DNA of 64,000 nt from Anastrepha obliqua (Eukaryota > Arthropoda > Insecta > Diptera > Tephritidae): positions 34,932,501 through 34,996,500 of the forward strand of contig NC_072896.1 in the NCBI RefSeq assembly GCF_027943255.1. Direction: 5' to 3'. Position numbers and translations under genes: made by a program. Under the pieces are notes generated by a model. It worked only from the letters and a program-made list of their open reading frames with translations, was not told where the DNA came from and searched no databases. This document shows positions 21,009 through 30,978 of this stretch, piece after piece (the stretch's first letter is position 1; each line of letters begins with the position of its first letter).

Positions 21009-21475
21009 AAAATAAAATATAGCTTAAAAAAACTAAAAAACACGCTTTTATTGCTAATCGAACTAAAAAGTAGAAAATAAATTTTAATAAATTTTAATGA
21101 CAAAGGGACCTCAACTACCTCAGAACAGAATTATAACAAAAATTAAGATACAAATAGAGTAATTCAAATTAGAGTTAAAAGCGTGGGATGCTTGATATAG
21201 TAAATATTACAATCATTCTATTGGCAACTACCTATGTACAGAGGGTTATGAAAGTGAAGCAAAATGCATCCCACGCTTTTAACTCTAATTTGAATTACTC
21301 TATTTGTATCTTAATTTTTGTTATAATTCTGTTCTGAGGTAGTTGACTATGACTGATCCTTCGATTTGCTATTACTTCATTATAGGTCCCTTTGTCATTA
21401 AAATTTATTTTCTACTTTTTAGTTCGATTAGCAATAAAAGCGTGTTTTTTAGTTTTTTAAAGCTATATTTTATTT
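21009..21475. repeat. Long hairpin with about 180 bp arms
   Basis: The left arm 21009-21191 and right arm 21266-21475 are near-exact inverse copies, with a 74-base loop. The block GCGTGGGATGC at 21181-21191 faces GCATCCCACGC at 21266. The right arm carries an extra segment of about 38 bases (21344-21382) absent from the left. The arms could form double-stranded RNA if transcribed. This is probably a foldback or MITE-type element; no transposase is present. Confidence 0.9.
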
Positions 21476-21530
21476 TCTACTTTTTAGTTCGATTAGCAAT
21501 AAAAGCGTGTTTTTTAGTTTTTTTTTAACT
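21404..21530 (+). repeat. Tandem duplication at the outer end of the hairpin arm
   Basis: TTTTCTACTTTTTAGTTCGA followed by TTAGCAATAAAAGCGTG occurs twice, with a period of about 65 bases. The second copy lies outside the hairpin, which suggests slippage or a second partial element end. Confidence 0.8.
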
Positions 21531-21764
21531 ATTTTTTATTTTTAGTATATGTAGGTGTTTACGAGTAATATACTATTACACAACCGCACACTAAATACTA
21601 ACCTCAATGGTGGTGTGGAAACTAAAAATTCCCAATTTTTGTTTAAAAAAATACCCAATTCATGTTTCTACCGGTATGGCAATATTGGCAAATGTTATAA
21701 AAAATGCACATTTTTCAGCGCTCTCACGAGAAAAAGAGTTTCCCATCTAGTCATATATATTGTG

Positions 21765-22500
21765 TGTTCCGAGTCGATCAGATTTTTAGAAGCCAGTGAA
21801 AATTAAGCTCAAAGATTCCGTTACAGTCATTCATACATACAACCCGAGCTAATAAAAGTGTGTTAAAAAAATAAAATATTAATCCTGGCAATCCTAATAA
21901 GGATAATGGAAAATTTATCTGACATGTCTCACACTGCACTCGTTCTTCGTGACTATTTCGCCAAAAATTCCACGCATATCGTTCCGCAACCACCGTATTC
22001 GCCTGATTTGGCTCCGTGTGACTTCTGGCTATTCCCAAAACTCAAGAGACCACTACCGGAAATGGACTATTTGGCATGTTTCGGGGATTGGAAAACTCGT
22101 TGGCATAAGTGTATTTCATCGAGAGGGGATTATTTTGAAGGGGATGAAATTGATTTGCAAGAATAAACTAATAAAAGTGTGTTAATGACGATTTTTCATT
22201 TTACAACCAAATTCACCTTACTTTTTGCCCACAGGTAAAAAAAGAAAATATTAATCCTGGCAATCCCAATAAGGATAATGGAAAATTTTTATCAAATTAT
22301 TGCATTGTCATCGGTCCTTGATAGGTGTGCAAAATTTCAAGTCGATCAGATGTTTAGAAGCCAGTGAAAATTAAGCTCAAAGATTCCGTTACATACATAC
22401 ATACATACATGCATACATACATACATACATACATACATACATACATACATACATACATACAACCCGTCCTAATAAAAGTGTGTTAAAAACTTCATGCAAA
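21765..22500 (+). mobile_element. Mariner C-terminal fragment inside a duplicated repeat unit
   Basis: At 21925-22166 the frame reads SHTALVLRDYFAKNSTHIV, PPYSPDLAPCDFWLFPKLKR and KCISSRGDYFEGDEIDLQE, the last part of a DD34D mariner transposase with its third aspartate (PCD). An internal piece after PLPEMD is deleted. On both sides lie copies of one non-coding repeat: AGAAGCCAGTGAAAATTAAG at about 21789 and 22361, AATCCTGGCAATCC at about 21882 and 22251, and CTAATAAAAGTGTGTTA at about 21850, 22168 and 22471. Confidence 0.8.
22392..22460 (+). repeat. CATA microsatellite
   Basis: Seventeen or so repeats of ACAT/CATA with one CATG interruption near 22410. It follows a non-coding repeat that shows the same tail, in shorter form, near 21830. 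Confidence 0.95.
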
Positions 22501-22739
22501 CTTAATCTATTTTCAAACTCTTTGACTATTTTATTTTTCCTCGAAACGAGTTCATCTATTATTGCATCCATATCTGAAGAATCCAAAGCATCATTTTGAA
22601 TCGATATCAAACCAGATCAATTCAGTCATTGTCTCTTATACATTTCGAATTCGAAAAAGAAAATTCAGCTGCACTTTGATAACAAACACTGATGTATTAG
22701 TTTATTTTATTTATACATGTTCTCTTTGATGGGATATAG

Positions 22740-23875
22740 GGCCTCTACAAGACGCTTCCAACGGTCATGATCCTTCGTGCTGACTTTGACTTCTTTGAAG
22801 GCTTTCTCTGCAGCCGTAAGTTCTTCTTCGAGAGTTCTCTTCCAACTTCACTTAGGGCGTCCTTTTTTCTTAAGGCCAATCGAGTGCTTGCCTGCATATT
22901 TCTGTAAGATCCTTTCGAAGAAGAGTATGGCCAATCCACCTCCACTTTCTCTGGGTAACTGTTTGCAATTCGCCTAAAGTTCTCTGTTGTTGATTATTCT
23001 GGGCCACCAAATCCGTAATAAACGTCTTAAGCATTTGTTGGCAAAAACTTGCAGCTTATATGCGTGCAAGTCTTTCATGAACCAGGTCTCACAGCCATAC
23101 AAAAGGACCGATTGCACATCGTTCCCACGACAGTCGGTTCTACGTAACCGGAACGACCCAAATTCATATCCGACCAAGGACTGTCACTCCAGCAACATTT
23201 CCGTACATATACATATGGGGAATGTTTAGGCTCTACGACACCAACAACGACCGATTTAACATTTGAATTGAAAATACCCAGCTTTGTATGTGTGGATATC
23301 GATATAGAGTTCCATATTTTGTTCAGCTGAGCAAATGCGCTACGTATGTCCTCTGCTACACCTCCGACCGTAAAAATTACACTTCCCAGGTAAGTGAAGT
23401 TGGTGACGTTTTGAGTGCTGGAAATCACAACGCTAAAGCTACTGCTTTAAGAATCTTCAACCCGACTTTCTGTCATTCTTCCACTAAAACGTCGAGCTTC
23501 TTCTGCATGTCGGAGTGCTCTTTTGACTATAGGCAGATGTCATTGGCATAATCTAGGTCTTCAAGGTGTTTGCTGAAGTTACTTTGTATGCCTCTGTGGC
23601 TTTCGTCTACAAATCTAGAAAGCGCGTCATTGGACACGGTTAGCAACAACATAGGAGAAAACAGGTAACCTTGTCGAATACCAGATTTTGAGTCAAAGAT
23701 TTCCATTATGTTAAACCCTGCATTTGAAGTTATCGTACTGGGCTTCAATTAGCTGGATGCTTTTAGGCACAATGCCTCGACGATATAAGGCATCCATGAT
23801 GCATACTCTATGAATGCTGTCGAAGGAGGTGTTGTAGTCGACGAGAACGCAGTGTAACGCCGCACTCCATCCTGC
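22740..23875 (-). pseudogene. Reverse transcriptase, 5'-truncated RTE-like element
   Basis: Minus-strand order: box A VDYNTSFDSIHR (about 23850), GIVPKSIQLIEAQYDNFKC, then SGIRQGYLFSPMLL (about 23690) and LEDLDYANDICL (about 23530). The usual YADD active site reads YAND, so a catalytic aspartate is lost. The thumb follows as NFTYLGSVI, KIWNSISISTHTKLG, IFNSNVKS, then after a 130 bp insertion SVLLYGCETWF and LQVFANKCLRRLLRIWWP. The C-terminus ends near 22740 with RKDALSEVGRELSKKNLRL. No endonuclease part is present. The Jockey tail at 23918 lies immediately upstream on the same strand. Confidence 0.88.
23120..23251 (-). mobile_element. Short palindromic interspersed repeat, copy 2 (inside the RT)
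   Basis: On the minus strand this piece splits IFNSNVKS from SVLLYGCETW of the surrounding RT. AATCGG lies on both sides, a likely short target duplication. It starts GTCGTTGTTGGTGTCGTAG on that strand and ends GACTGTCGTGGGAACGA. It holds self-complementary blocks (ATTCCCCATATG with its partner further in). A related copy is at 1875-1970. No protein. Confidence 0.85.
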
Positions 23876-23917
23876 AACTAGTAGTTAAATAATAACACTA
23901 ACAAGCAATTTGAATTA

Positions 23918-24410
23918 ATTTTTTTTTTTAGTTTTAATCAACATTACATATTTCAAATACATGTACGAAAGACATATAAATAAACAAAAAATTTATGTGA
24001 CTCGCTCTGCAACTGTTAGAAGCTTAAAGCCGTCTTTGCGCGGTATTCAGCTGAAGTAAGCTGGATGCAGACACGTTGACATGATTTTGTAGACGCTGTC
24101 TGTGAGCTGTGACAAATTGTTTTCTCACCTCAGTGACAGTTAACATGCTAAGATCACGGCGAAGATCATTGTTTCGTATGTATGTAGTAGGGCGCAATTA
24201 CTATATTTCAAAGAACCTTGCTCTGCAGACGTTGCACAGAAGTTATGCACTTTTTGCTTCCACATCCCCAGGATTGGATGTCATAAGTCGAGGCAAGCTT
24301 TAAAACTTGCCATCCATACAAGGCGATTGCTGCCTTTCTTATCCTCTCCTCAATGTGAGGCTTCCACGTTAGCTTACTGTCAAGGCTTAAACCTAGGTAC
24401 TGCACCTTGT
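23918..24410 (-). pseudogene. Jockey-clade element, 3' end with A tail
   Basis: On the minus strand 24405 reads QYLGLSLDSKLTWKPHIEER and AAIALYG, then after a deletion YDIQSWGCGSKKCITSVQRL, then IRNNDLRRDLSMLTVTEVRK and QRLQNHVNVSA, ending near 24030. This is the thumb and C-terminus of a Jockey-type RT, which lacks RNase H. About 100 bases of 3' UTR follow, and a run of T on the plus strand at 23919-23929 is the A tail. Severely 5'-truncated. Confidence 0.85.
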
Positions 24411-24714
24411 GAGAAAATACGAACGTGTGAATGAATAGCAGAACACAGATTTGAAGGACGCCATTAAGCCAATATGACTGGCACAGCCTATCAAGGTCGG
24501 TCCACCGCTATTGGTAAACTACCTGTATTGATGAGTTTTAAGTTTAACATTTTTGTTCTAACATCTTCCAAATAGGAAATATTCAGAAATTTCCAGTGAG
24601 GGTAATCAAGTCTCGGACATTTCGTGTAAAGTTTGAACCACGATTTTTTTCTTATTCCCTTGTCTCGAGAGCACAGGGCCACGCCAAGACTTGTCTTGCG
24701 CTGGTTTCGTTAAT
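24411..24714. other. Spacer with unrecognised minus-strand open frame
   Basis: A 63-codon open frame (24682-24491) ends next to transposon sequence. I do not recognise it. Confidence 0.3.
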
Positions 24715-25190
24715 CTATTTTGCTTTCTGGCAGGGTAAGAGATTAGCCTGCCGCTATCAGTCCTAAGTAGTGAGAGTGTTCACCTGTCGTTGCTTAGGAA
24801 CAACGCTTTCTTACTGCTTTGAGCGCCATCTGTGTGTCACATTTTTCTACCAGAAGGATCACACACAGATGGTTGAGGACTTCGCTAAAGTGGTGTGTCT
24901 GCGCTATTACCGCGGCTGTCCACTTCCTCTTGCTGGCGCCACTGATGCAATGTGTAATTGCGTGTTTTTCTTTGGTTTTGCTTCTTTTAGCATTCACAAT
25001 GCAAGTAATGCGCTAACTTTTGTGCGGGATGGAAAGGATACGTTTTTGGATTTGAGAAGTGATTACTTTTTTTCGAAACAGGGAAAGTACGTAAATTTGG
25101 AAAAGTGGGAGAACCGTGCTTTACATGGGAATCGGACCCACAACCTCAGGGATGACAGGCTAGTGCACTCCCGCTAGACTACCGAGGCCG
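24715..25190 (-). mobile_element. tRNA-headed SINE-like sequence, family B
   Basis: At the right end, on the minus strand, the sequence reads CGGTAGTCTAGCGGGAGTGC (A-box-like, about 25166-25185) and GGGTCCGATTCCC (B-box, 25127-25139), with tRNA-like spacing and a GCCTGTCATCC stretch resembling the anticodon arm of tRNA-Asp. The two acceptor halves do not pair, so it is not a working tRNA. The body runs left for several hundred bases with no coding domain. The left boundary is uncertain. Confidence 0.65.
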
Positions 25191-26191
25191 AGTGAACCAC
25201 AAATACCTTATGAATAATCTATTTTAAAATTCTAATAGTAAAAAAAATTAATAGTAAATTTCAACTGCACCCAACCTAAGACATTCCGCTTGTAGTCAAT
25301 CCAATCAATCTTCTAATTCTCTAAATTTACTCATGTTCACTTAACTATCGAAATTTTATTGGGTAAAATTGTTAAACGAATAATTTCTAATTATTTTTCT
25401 TTGTTTTGTGTTCCCTCTAATTTTACATAATCTATGGCAGACCGGTAGTCCTAATCTTCAAAACGATTTCAACTAGCGAACACATTTTATTTTATCCAAT
25501 AAGCGTTGCCAATAAAATATATGCAGTTTCATGACACAAATTTCCAAAAATTCAATTTAGCGAATAACGGTGAATAAACGGTCCTGATGTTATCGAAAGT
25601 ACAATGTACAAGAAGGACCAACTGTGATTGTAAAACGATATAAATATATTTATATGCACTTGCATAGGTTACGCTAGGGATGCTAATATCAAAAACAATT
25701 TTTGATACCGAGATTTCGGGATTATATTTGATTTTACCTCAAAAATATCCTCCCTACTTCAGTAAAAATTCAAAAGACTTTTTTATATGCATATCCAATA
25801 TAATGTATTGAATCATATTATATATACACGTTTCATTGCGTGTTTGGCCGAGCTCCTCCTCCTATATGCGGTATGCGCTCATGGTTATCAACGATGTTGA
25901 CGAAAGTCGTCTGAATTTGATTTAAAAAGTCGGCAGCACTAATTTGAAATTAATTACAGTGGTTGGCAACACTAACCACAAAATCGTCAGAATCACCATG
26001 ATGGACTGAATAATGATGAGGCGCCTAATGTGGTACCGTTACTTCGCTCTCAGCGAACTTGACAATATCACCTGATTTTCGTGACGCCACCCTAGTGCAA
26101 ATGGTGATCAGTGAGACCAAATTACCTTTTCATAACTTCAACGCTGAGAACAACATTTTTTGGGACTTTAGAAATTATAGCAGAGATTTTT
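25191..26191. other. AT-rich spacer with one small SINE-A fragment
   Basis: Apart from the SINE piece at 25840-25880 nothing is recognised. The phrase GTTGGCAACACT occurs near 25962 and again near 26309, which may mark a degenerate flanking repeat. Confidence 0.4.
25840..25880 (-). repeat. Fragment of SINE family A
   Basis: TGTTTGGCCGAGCTCCTCCT and the following bases match the 3' part of the copies at 30.8 and 57.5 kb. Only about 40 bases remain. Confidence 0.8.
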
Positions 26192-26306
26192 TTATTTTGC
26201 TTATTAAAAATTCAGTAGTGAATATTTTCTCATCTATGAAAATAATATTTTCATGGTCATTGACCACGTGACACTGAAGAAGCTGCTTGCATCTATCCAG
26301 AGAGAA
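26192..26306 (-). pseudogene. Small fragment of the DD37D-type mariner
   Basis: TTTTGCTTATTAAAA, ATAATATTTTCATGG and GAAGAAGCTGCTTGCATCTA correspond in order to 2508-2620 of the mariner remnant at 2.1-2.8 kb. The match covers the region just before the first catalytic aspartate and stops abruptly next to the rosa-like element. Confidence 0.85.
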
Positions 26307-26334
26307 GGGTTGGCAACACTGCTCGAATATTATG

Positions 26335-27259
26335 AAGGGTGTTTTTTTTAGAGGTTAGGTTTTCAAGTTGGCACTACTTTTTTCGTAGATGGTCTTTTTG
26401 ACAACTGTCACTTGATTTATGCTCAGTTTGGTTTGCCATTTCATAATGAATAGACTTACACCTGAACAACGTTTGCAAATCGTGCAAATTTATTACGAAA
26501 ATAATGGTTCGGTTCGCGCGACGCATCGAAGAAAATTTTGTTCAGCGATGAAGCTCATTGGTTAAATGGGTATGTCAATAAGCAAAATTGTCGCATTTGG
26601 AGTGAATATAATCCACAAGCCATTGCTGAGACGCCGTTACATCCTCAAAAAGTCACTGTTTGGTGTGCTCTATGGGCAGAGGGAATCATTGGTCCCTATT
26701 TCTTTAAAAATGAAGCCGGCCATAATGTTACAGTCAATGGAGAGCACTATAGAGCCATGATTAATGACTTTTTCGTGCCTGAATTAGACGATGTTGATGT
26801 GGACGACCTTTGGTTCCAACAAGACGGCGCTACATGCCATACAGCCAACGCAACAATCGATTTATTGAAGGAAACTTTTGGTGAGCGCATTATCTCGCGC
26901 CGTGGACCTGTGGCGTGGCCTCCAAGATCGTGCGATATAACACCGCTGGACTATTTCTTGTGGGGCTATGTGAAGTCGCTTGTCTACGCAGATAAGCCCG
27001 AGACGATTGACGTCTTGGAAGAGAATATTCGTCGCGTTATTGCTGACATACGGCCCCAATTGCTGCAAAAAGTGGTCGAAAATTGGGCCTCTCGGCTGGA
27101 ATTTATTCAAGCCAGCCGCGGCGGCCACTTGCCCGAAATCATTTTTAAAACATAATGGCAAACCCTTATCTTTATAATAAAGCTAAATTCTTGGCCATAA
27201 CATTAAATTATATACGTTTTATTTCATCTTGAAAACCTAACCTCTAAAAAAACACCCTT
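26335..27259 (+). mobile_element. Rosa-like (DD41D) transposon 1, internally deleted
   Basis: The left TIR AAGGGTGTTTTTTTTAGAGG continues as TTAGGTTTTCAAG. The right end is its near-perfect inverse, giving TIRs of about 32 bp. The element is about 925 bp, shorter than a full-length member because the middle of the transposase is missing. TA is present at the right end; two extra bases separate TA from the left TIR. Confidence 0.9.
26446..27155 (+). pseudogene. Rosa-like DD41D transposase, central deletion
   Basis: The ATG at 26446 begins MNRLTPEQRLQIVQIYYENN and continues to SVRATHR. The frame then jumps, with loss of both helix-turn-helix linker regions, to FSDEAHWLNGYVNKQNC. From there 205 codons are open to 27155. 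The catalytic residues are present: FSDEAHW, WFQQDGATCHT and CDITPLDYFLWGYV. The second and third D are 41 residues apart, the hallmark of the rosa (DD41D) group of Tc1/mariner. The C-terminus ends GHLPEIIFKT. The deletion junction also leaves a one-base frameshift. Transposons 2 and 3 (31.7 and 34.4 kb) have the same deletion. Confidence 0.9.
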
Positions 27260-27479
27260 TAGTATGGCGTCACGCAATCTTGTTTCTATCATTCTTGTAG
27301 AATCACTAATAGTGGAGTAGAGAATTAACAAGAAGGGCTATGTATTTTGTTTTTGATTTTGGTCTTTGAATTTTAAAATATAAGAACAAAGTGTAAAAGT
27401 TTAGAATAATATAAAACTTTGTTAAATCCGCCTTTTGGCTTGAAGCACTATTGGCAACTCTTTTCGGCTAATTAATTGG

Positions 27480-27690
27480 AAACTCAAGGCTTGTTACGTG
27501 AACTTTCTTTCAATACGCTCTAACTTACAAAAAACAGAAGATAATCAACTATCCTGAGAACAAAATCAAACAAATTGTGAAAGACCGGGACTAAGTACCG
27601 AAATTTTTGGGACTGGTTTGCTTTAATCTCGTTACAGTCTTGTTATTGTCTGTTTTACATTTACGAAATGTTCTTAGAGACAAAAAACTA
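27480..27690. repeat. Interspersed non-coding repeat, copy 1
   Basis: TAAGTACCGAAATTTTTGGG, TGCTTTAATC, TGTCTGTTTTACATTT and CTTAGAGACAAAAAAC recur in the same order and direction at 28660-28800. CAATACGCT, AACTTACAAAAA and GAGAACAAAA recur at 28915-29070. The two flank a gag-like ORF. Confidence 0.8.
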
Positions 27691-27871
27691 TTTTTTATAT
27701 TTTAAAATTTTGGAGTTCTAGATTTTTGCTGCTCATTAGTGTTGTTTGTCCCACTGTTTTGTGTTACTTTTTCTTTTTCATCATGAAGAGAGAGTAGGTA
27801 TATCAAATCTGTCAGAATCAGTATCTCAAATTTCAGAGTATGCGGGATTGATTTGCTATTTGTTGGTTTAC

Positions 27872-28371
27872 TTAACCAGTAGATTGTAATTGTTTTTGGT
27901 TTGCTAATGTTTTATGTTTTTTGGTGGTTTTTGTTGTTTCTATATTCTTATCTGGATAATTACGTGTTCGCTTTGGAAGAGAAAGTTCTTTGTTGTTCTC
28001 ACCTGCTTTTGCCTGCATAACTATGTTTGGGCATGTAGACATGATTGGCGAGTATGAGAAAATTGAAAAGTTTGTAGTAGCAGATCTGCTTGTTAATGCT
28101 GATGTTGTAACTGTTGTTGCGCTTGTGAGAGCTACCAGCTAAGTAGTGGGATAAGAAATGCTGATTAGATCAATTGGAGTTTGGCACTGCTCATTCCATG
28201 AGAGAGGAGTTCTGGGTATACAGTTAACGGCGGTTGCGAGGTGAGGTTGTGCAGCTGATGACTTACTCTTTATTTCAGAGAACGGAACATTACAGCTGGA
28301 GTTAGCACTTATTAGTTGCTTTGTGCTTGTGAGCGGAGCCTCTCTTTGGGAGCAGAGCGCCTAACAGGCAT
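27872..28371 (-). pseudogene. Gag-like open frame, N-terminal part, family not recognised
   Basis: On the minus strand the ATG at 28371 begins MPVRRSAPKERLRSQAQS. One frameshift near 28325 leads to a serine/threonine-rich frame (SANSSCNVPFSEIKSKSS, VTTSALTSRSATTNFS, SYSPIMSTCPN) that runs to TAA at 27872. It has one internal TAG near 28138. The basic start followed by a low-complexity S/T-rich stretch is typical of ORF1/gag N-termini of non-LTR elements, but there is no zinc knuckle or other domain to prove it. Direct repeats lie about equally far on both sides. Function inferred only from composition and context. Confidence 0.4.
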
Positions 28372-28659
28372 TTTAAATGTTAAATCTTTCACAAGTTGTT
28401 TTTTAATTTTTATGTTTTTATTTTGTTTGTATTTATATTTTCCAAGCGAAAGTTGGGCTAAGATGGCATAAGATGTATTGTGTGGGAGGATTAAAGCGTC
28501 TCTATCACTGTGTGTTTTTATATATTGAGCTAATAAAAACACGTCTGTTCAATCGAAAAGTTTAACTGGAATCAGAAGTATTGAATGTATTTTCGACTAA
28601 AAGATATTTTTTTTAATACCGTAAACTTTCAAACAAAATATAATAAATTAGACTGGAAA

Positions 28660-28800
28660 CAAAATTAAAGTAGTCCCGAAAAGTCTGGACTAGGTACCGA
28701 AATTTTCGGGCTTACTGTGCTTTAATCCCTTTACAGTTAATTGTCTGTTTTACATTTAAGAAATGTACTTAGAGACAAAAAAACGGTTTACACTTGAAAA
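28660..28800. repeat. Interspersed non-coding repeat, copy 2
   Basis: Contains TAGGTACCGAAATTTTCGGG, TGCTTTAATCCC, TGTCTGTTTTACATTTAAG and CTTAGAGACAAAAAAACGG, matching 27580-27690 in order and direction, about 1.1 kb apart. Confidence 0.8.
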
Positions 28801-28914
28801 AGGTTCGTCAGAAGTGTTGGATTTGTCCTCAATATCGCGTTCTCTGTTGCCAATGTTGAACCTTCTACTCTGTTTTTTGCCCGACAACAAGAGAAATGCT
28901 TTTTATTAACCAGA

Positions 28915-29070
28915 GTCTTCTTTCAATATACTTGAACTTAAAAAAAAATGAGTTATGCTGAGAACAAAATCTAACCCTTTAAACATCAACTTTCTTTTAA
29001 TGCGCTTTAGCTTACAAAAAGAAACTGTTTCGAGAACAAAACAAACGAATCCCAAAAGGTCTGGACCAAG
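28915..29070. repeat. Interspersed non-coding repeat, partial copies
   Basis: TTCTTTCAATATACTTGAAC, then GAGAACAAAATC, then AACTTTCTTTTAATGCGCTT and GGTCTGGACCAAGTAC. These are shuffled partial copies of the 27.5 and 28.7 kb repeat. Confidence 0.65.
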
Positions 29071-29829
29071 TACAATTTAACTTAAGAAAAACAAAATAAA
29101 TTATCCCGCGATTAATTCTAATTATTCCTGAAAATTTCGGTATTTAATTCCGCCACTTCGGGACTAACATCTCTAGTATCCATGTGCATACATACGTAAC
29201 GAAATGTGTTTACAAATGTATCTTTTCTATGAACTCATTCATATTCTCATTCACGAACTCCTACAGCTGTCATGCAATTTCAATGCAATTCAATTCCCTT
29301 CGCTCACAACCCCTCAGAGTCAATTGCACTGGCCGTCCGTCGTCTGACTAAATGTGTACTTATTTGTGTATGTATTTGTACTCATTCTGCCGGGCGTACA
29401 ATCATATTGATATGCAGTTCATGTAAATTGCTAATGTTAACATGTAAAAATGCTCAACAATACAAATAGTTGCATGCAATTGCAATTCAATAACGTGCAC
29501 AATAACAATAATAAAAGCAACTTTGTGTAATGGAAATTGAAAAATTGATACATAGTGTTTGTGTCACGTGTAATATATGCGCATGTGTGTGTGTAAGGGT
29601 ACAAATAAAAAACAAATTTCCCAAAAATCAACAACACAATATAAAAAAATTATTAACAAGATTTTCTGCTTTAATCTGCATTACATATAGTTTTATTTGG
29701 AAAAAAAAGCTTCAAAAAATATTTCCGCTTATTGATTGTAGTCGTGGTGTAGTCATTTGAGGTTTATGATTGCGCCATCAAAATCACGCTACAAAATTCA
29801 ACGGCAGTTATCCTTCTTCTGCTGCGCTT
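29071..29829. other. AT-rich spacer, nothing recognised
   Basis: Contains short GTGTGTGTG runs near 29585. No gene supported. Confidence 0.4.
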
Positions 29830-30170
29830 CATATCACAGAAATCGGATGCCATTGAAAATGAAGTAAGGCATACCTCGAGCAGTTTCGAGTGCACTATTC
29901 CAGCCAACAGGATGTTGATTGCCGCTTGGCTTTCGGAGTAGATATTTACTATATTTACTGCAGTTATTACACAAGTGAGCAGCCAATCACTACTTCTCTG
30001 ATTGCGACTACCTCTGCTTTTAATACACTGCAGTGGTCCAGTAACTTGAAATTGAGTCAGATGAGGAACTCTTCGCAGAATACTGCTCCGCCAGCCCTTG
30101 GATCCAACAGCCATCCGTCAAGAGGTTTACCAGGCCCTCGCTTCATTTTAATTGGTGTGTTTCCTTAAAA
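29830..30170 (-). pseudogene. RNase H fragment of a non-LTR element
   Basis: On the minus strand: GGAVFCEEFLI, FKLLDHCSVLKAEVVAIREV, VNIYSESQAAINILLAG and HSKLLEVCLTSFSMASDF. This matches the RNase H order of the copies at 39.6-40.4 kb and 63.2-63.4 kb, where the phrase DHCSVFQAEVAAIKE or similar occurs. The second catalytic D (usually SDSQAA) is E here. There are frameshifts and no tail. Confidence 0.75.
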
Positions 30171-30790
30171 GCGTGTAAATCGGAAACGAAAAAAGATTAT
30201 TTATTTTTGATTTCAGTGTTATATTTTTTATATTTTGGAAAAAGGATTTCGTTTTATAAACTACGCTGCATATTAGTGGCAAATAATAATCACCCACCTT
30301 ATAGTATTAATAATACAAATAAAAGAGATTCAACTCTGTTCAAGATTCAAGATTCACTACTCTTTGATTCAAACAGTATTTTTCTAATATTTTCGAAAGT
30401 TCTAACCAGTTCTGTTGTATGCAGTACAGTACCGTACCACACCGTACTCTTATGTCGACATATATACTACAATAAATATCAAGTATCTATAATAACGCAT
30501 CAAGACACGCCCTAATTCCTATTCAACGTCAGTTATACCAAATTAGTAAAAAAAAAAAATAAAATCTTAAAACTCACACAACTCTATGAATTTTAATTCA
30601 ATTACAGTCAAATATAGCTCATTCGACGCAAAATTAAATTTACTATAACAGTAGTGTACTAAAAAAATCCTCAATATCGGATAATATCGTAAAAATAACG
30701 TTAAAGTTAAAAAAATATAGAAAAAATCATAAAATTCCAAATATGTACTTCCGTCTACAGCCTCATCAGTTATTAAAAAAAAAATAAATA
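30171..30790. other. AT-rich spacer, nothing recognised
   Basis: Includes GTACAGTACCGTACCACACC near 30422. No gene supported. Confidence 0.4.
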
Positions 30791-30978
30791 ATTGGCGCGT
30801 ACACTTCTGTTAGGTGTTTGGCCGAGCTCCTCCTCCTATTTGTGGTGTGCGTCTTGATGTTGTTCCACAAATGGAGGGACCTACAGTTTCAAGCCGACTC
30901 CGAACGGCAGATATTTTTATGAGGAGCTTTTTCATGGCATAAATACACTCGGAGGTTTGCCGCCTGCCGAGGGGGTTA
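30791..30978 (-). mobile_element. SINE family A, copy 2 (head missing)
   Basis: Starts ATTGGCGCGTACAC and runs through GCCGAGCTCCTCCTCC, CAAGCCGACTCCGAACGGCA, ATGAGGAGCTTTTTC and TGCCGAGGGG. It is about 90% identical by eye to 57466-57650. The tRNA-like head present in the 57.5 kb copy is absent, as expected for a 5'-truncated minus-strand SINE. Confidence 0.9.

Noticed and set aside
22392..22460. CRISPR-like periodic repeat
   Set aside because: The period is four bases (CATA) with no spacers; it is a microsatellite in an insect genome.
24770..25177. A 135-codon plus-strand frame that looks like a small protein
   Set aside because: It is the antisense reading of SINE-like family B, including the tRNA-like head.
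25120..25190. Possible tRNA gene on the minus strand
   Set aside because: The A and B boxes are good, but the acceptor stem does not pair and the sequence continues into a repeat body, so it is a SINE-like head.
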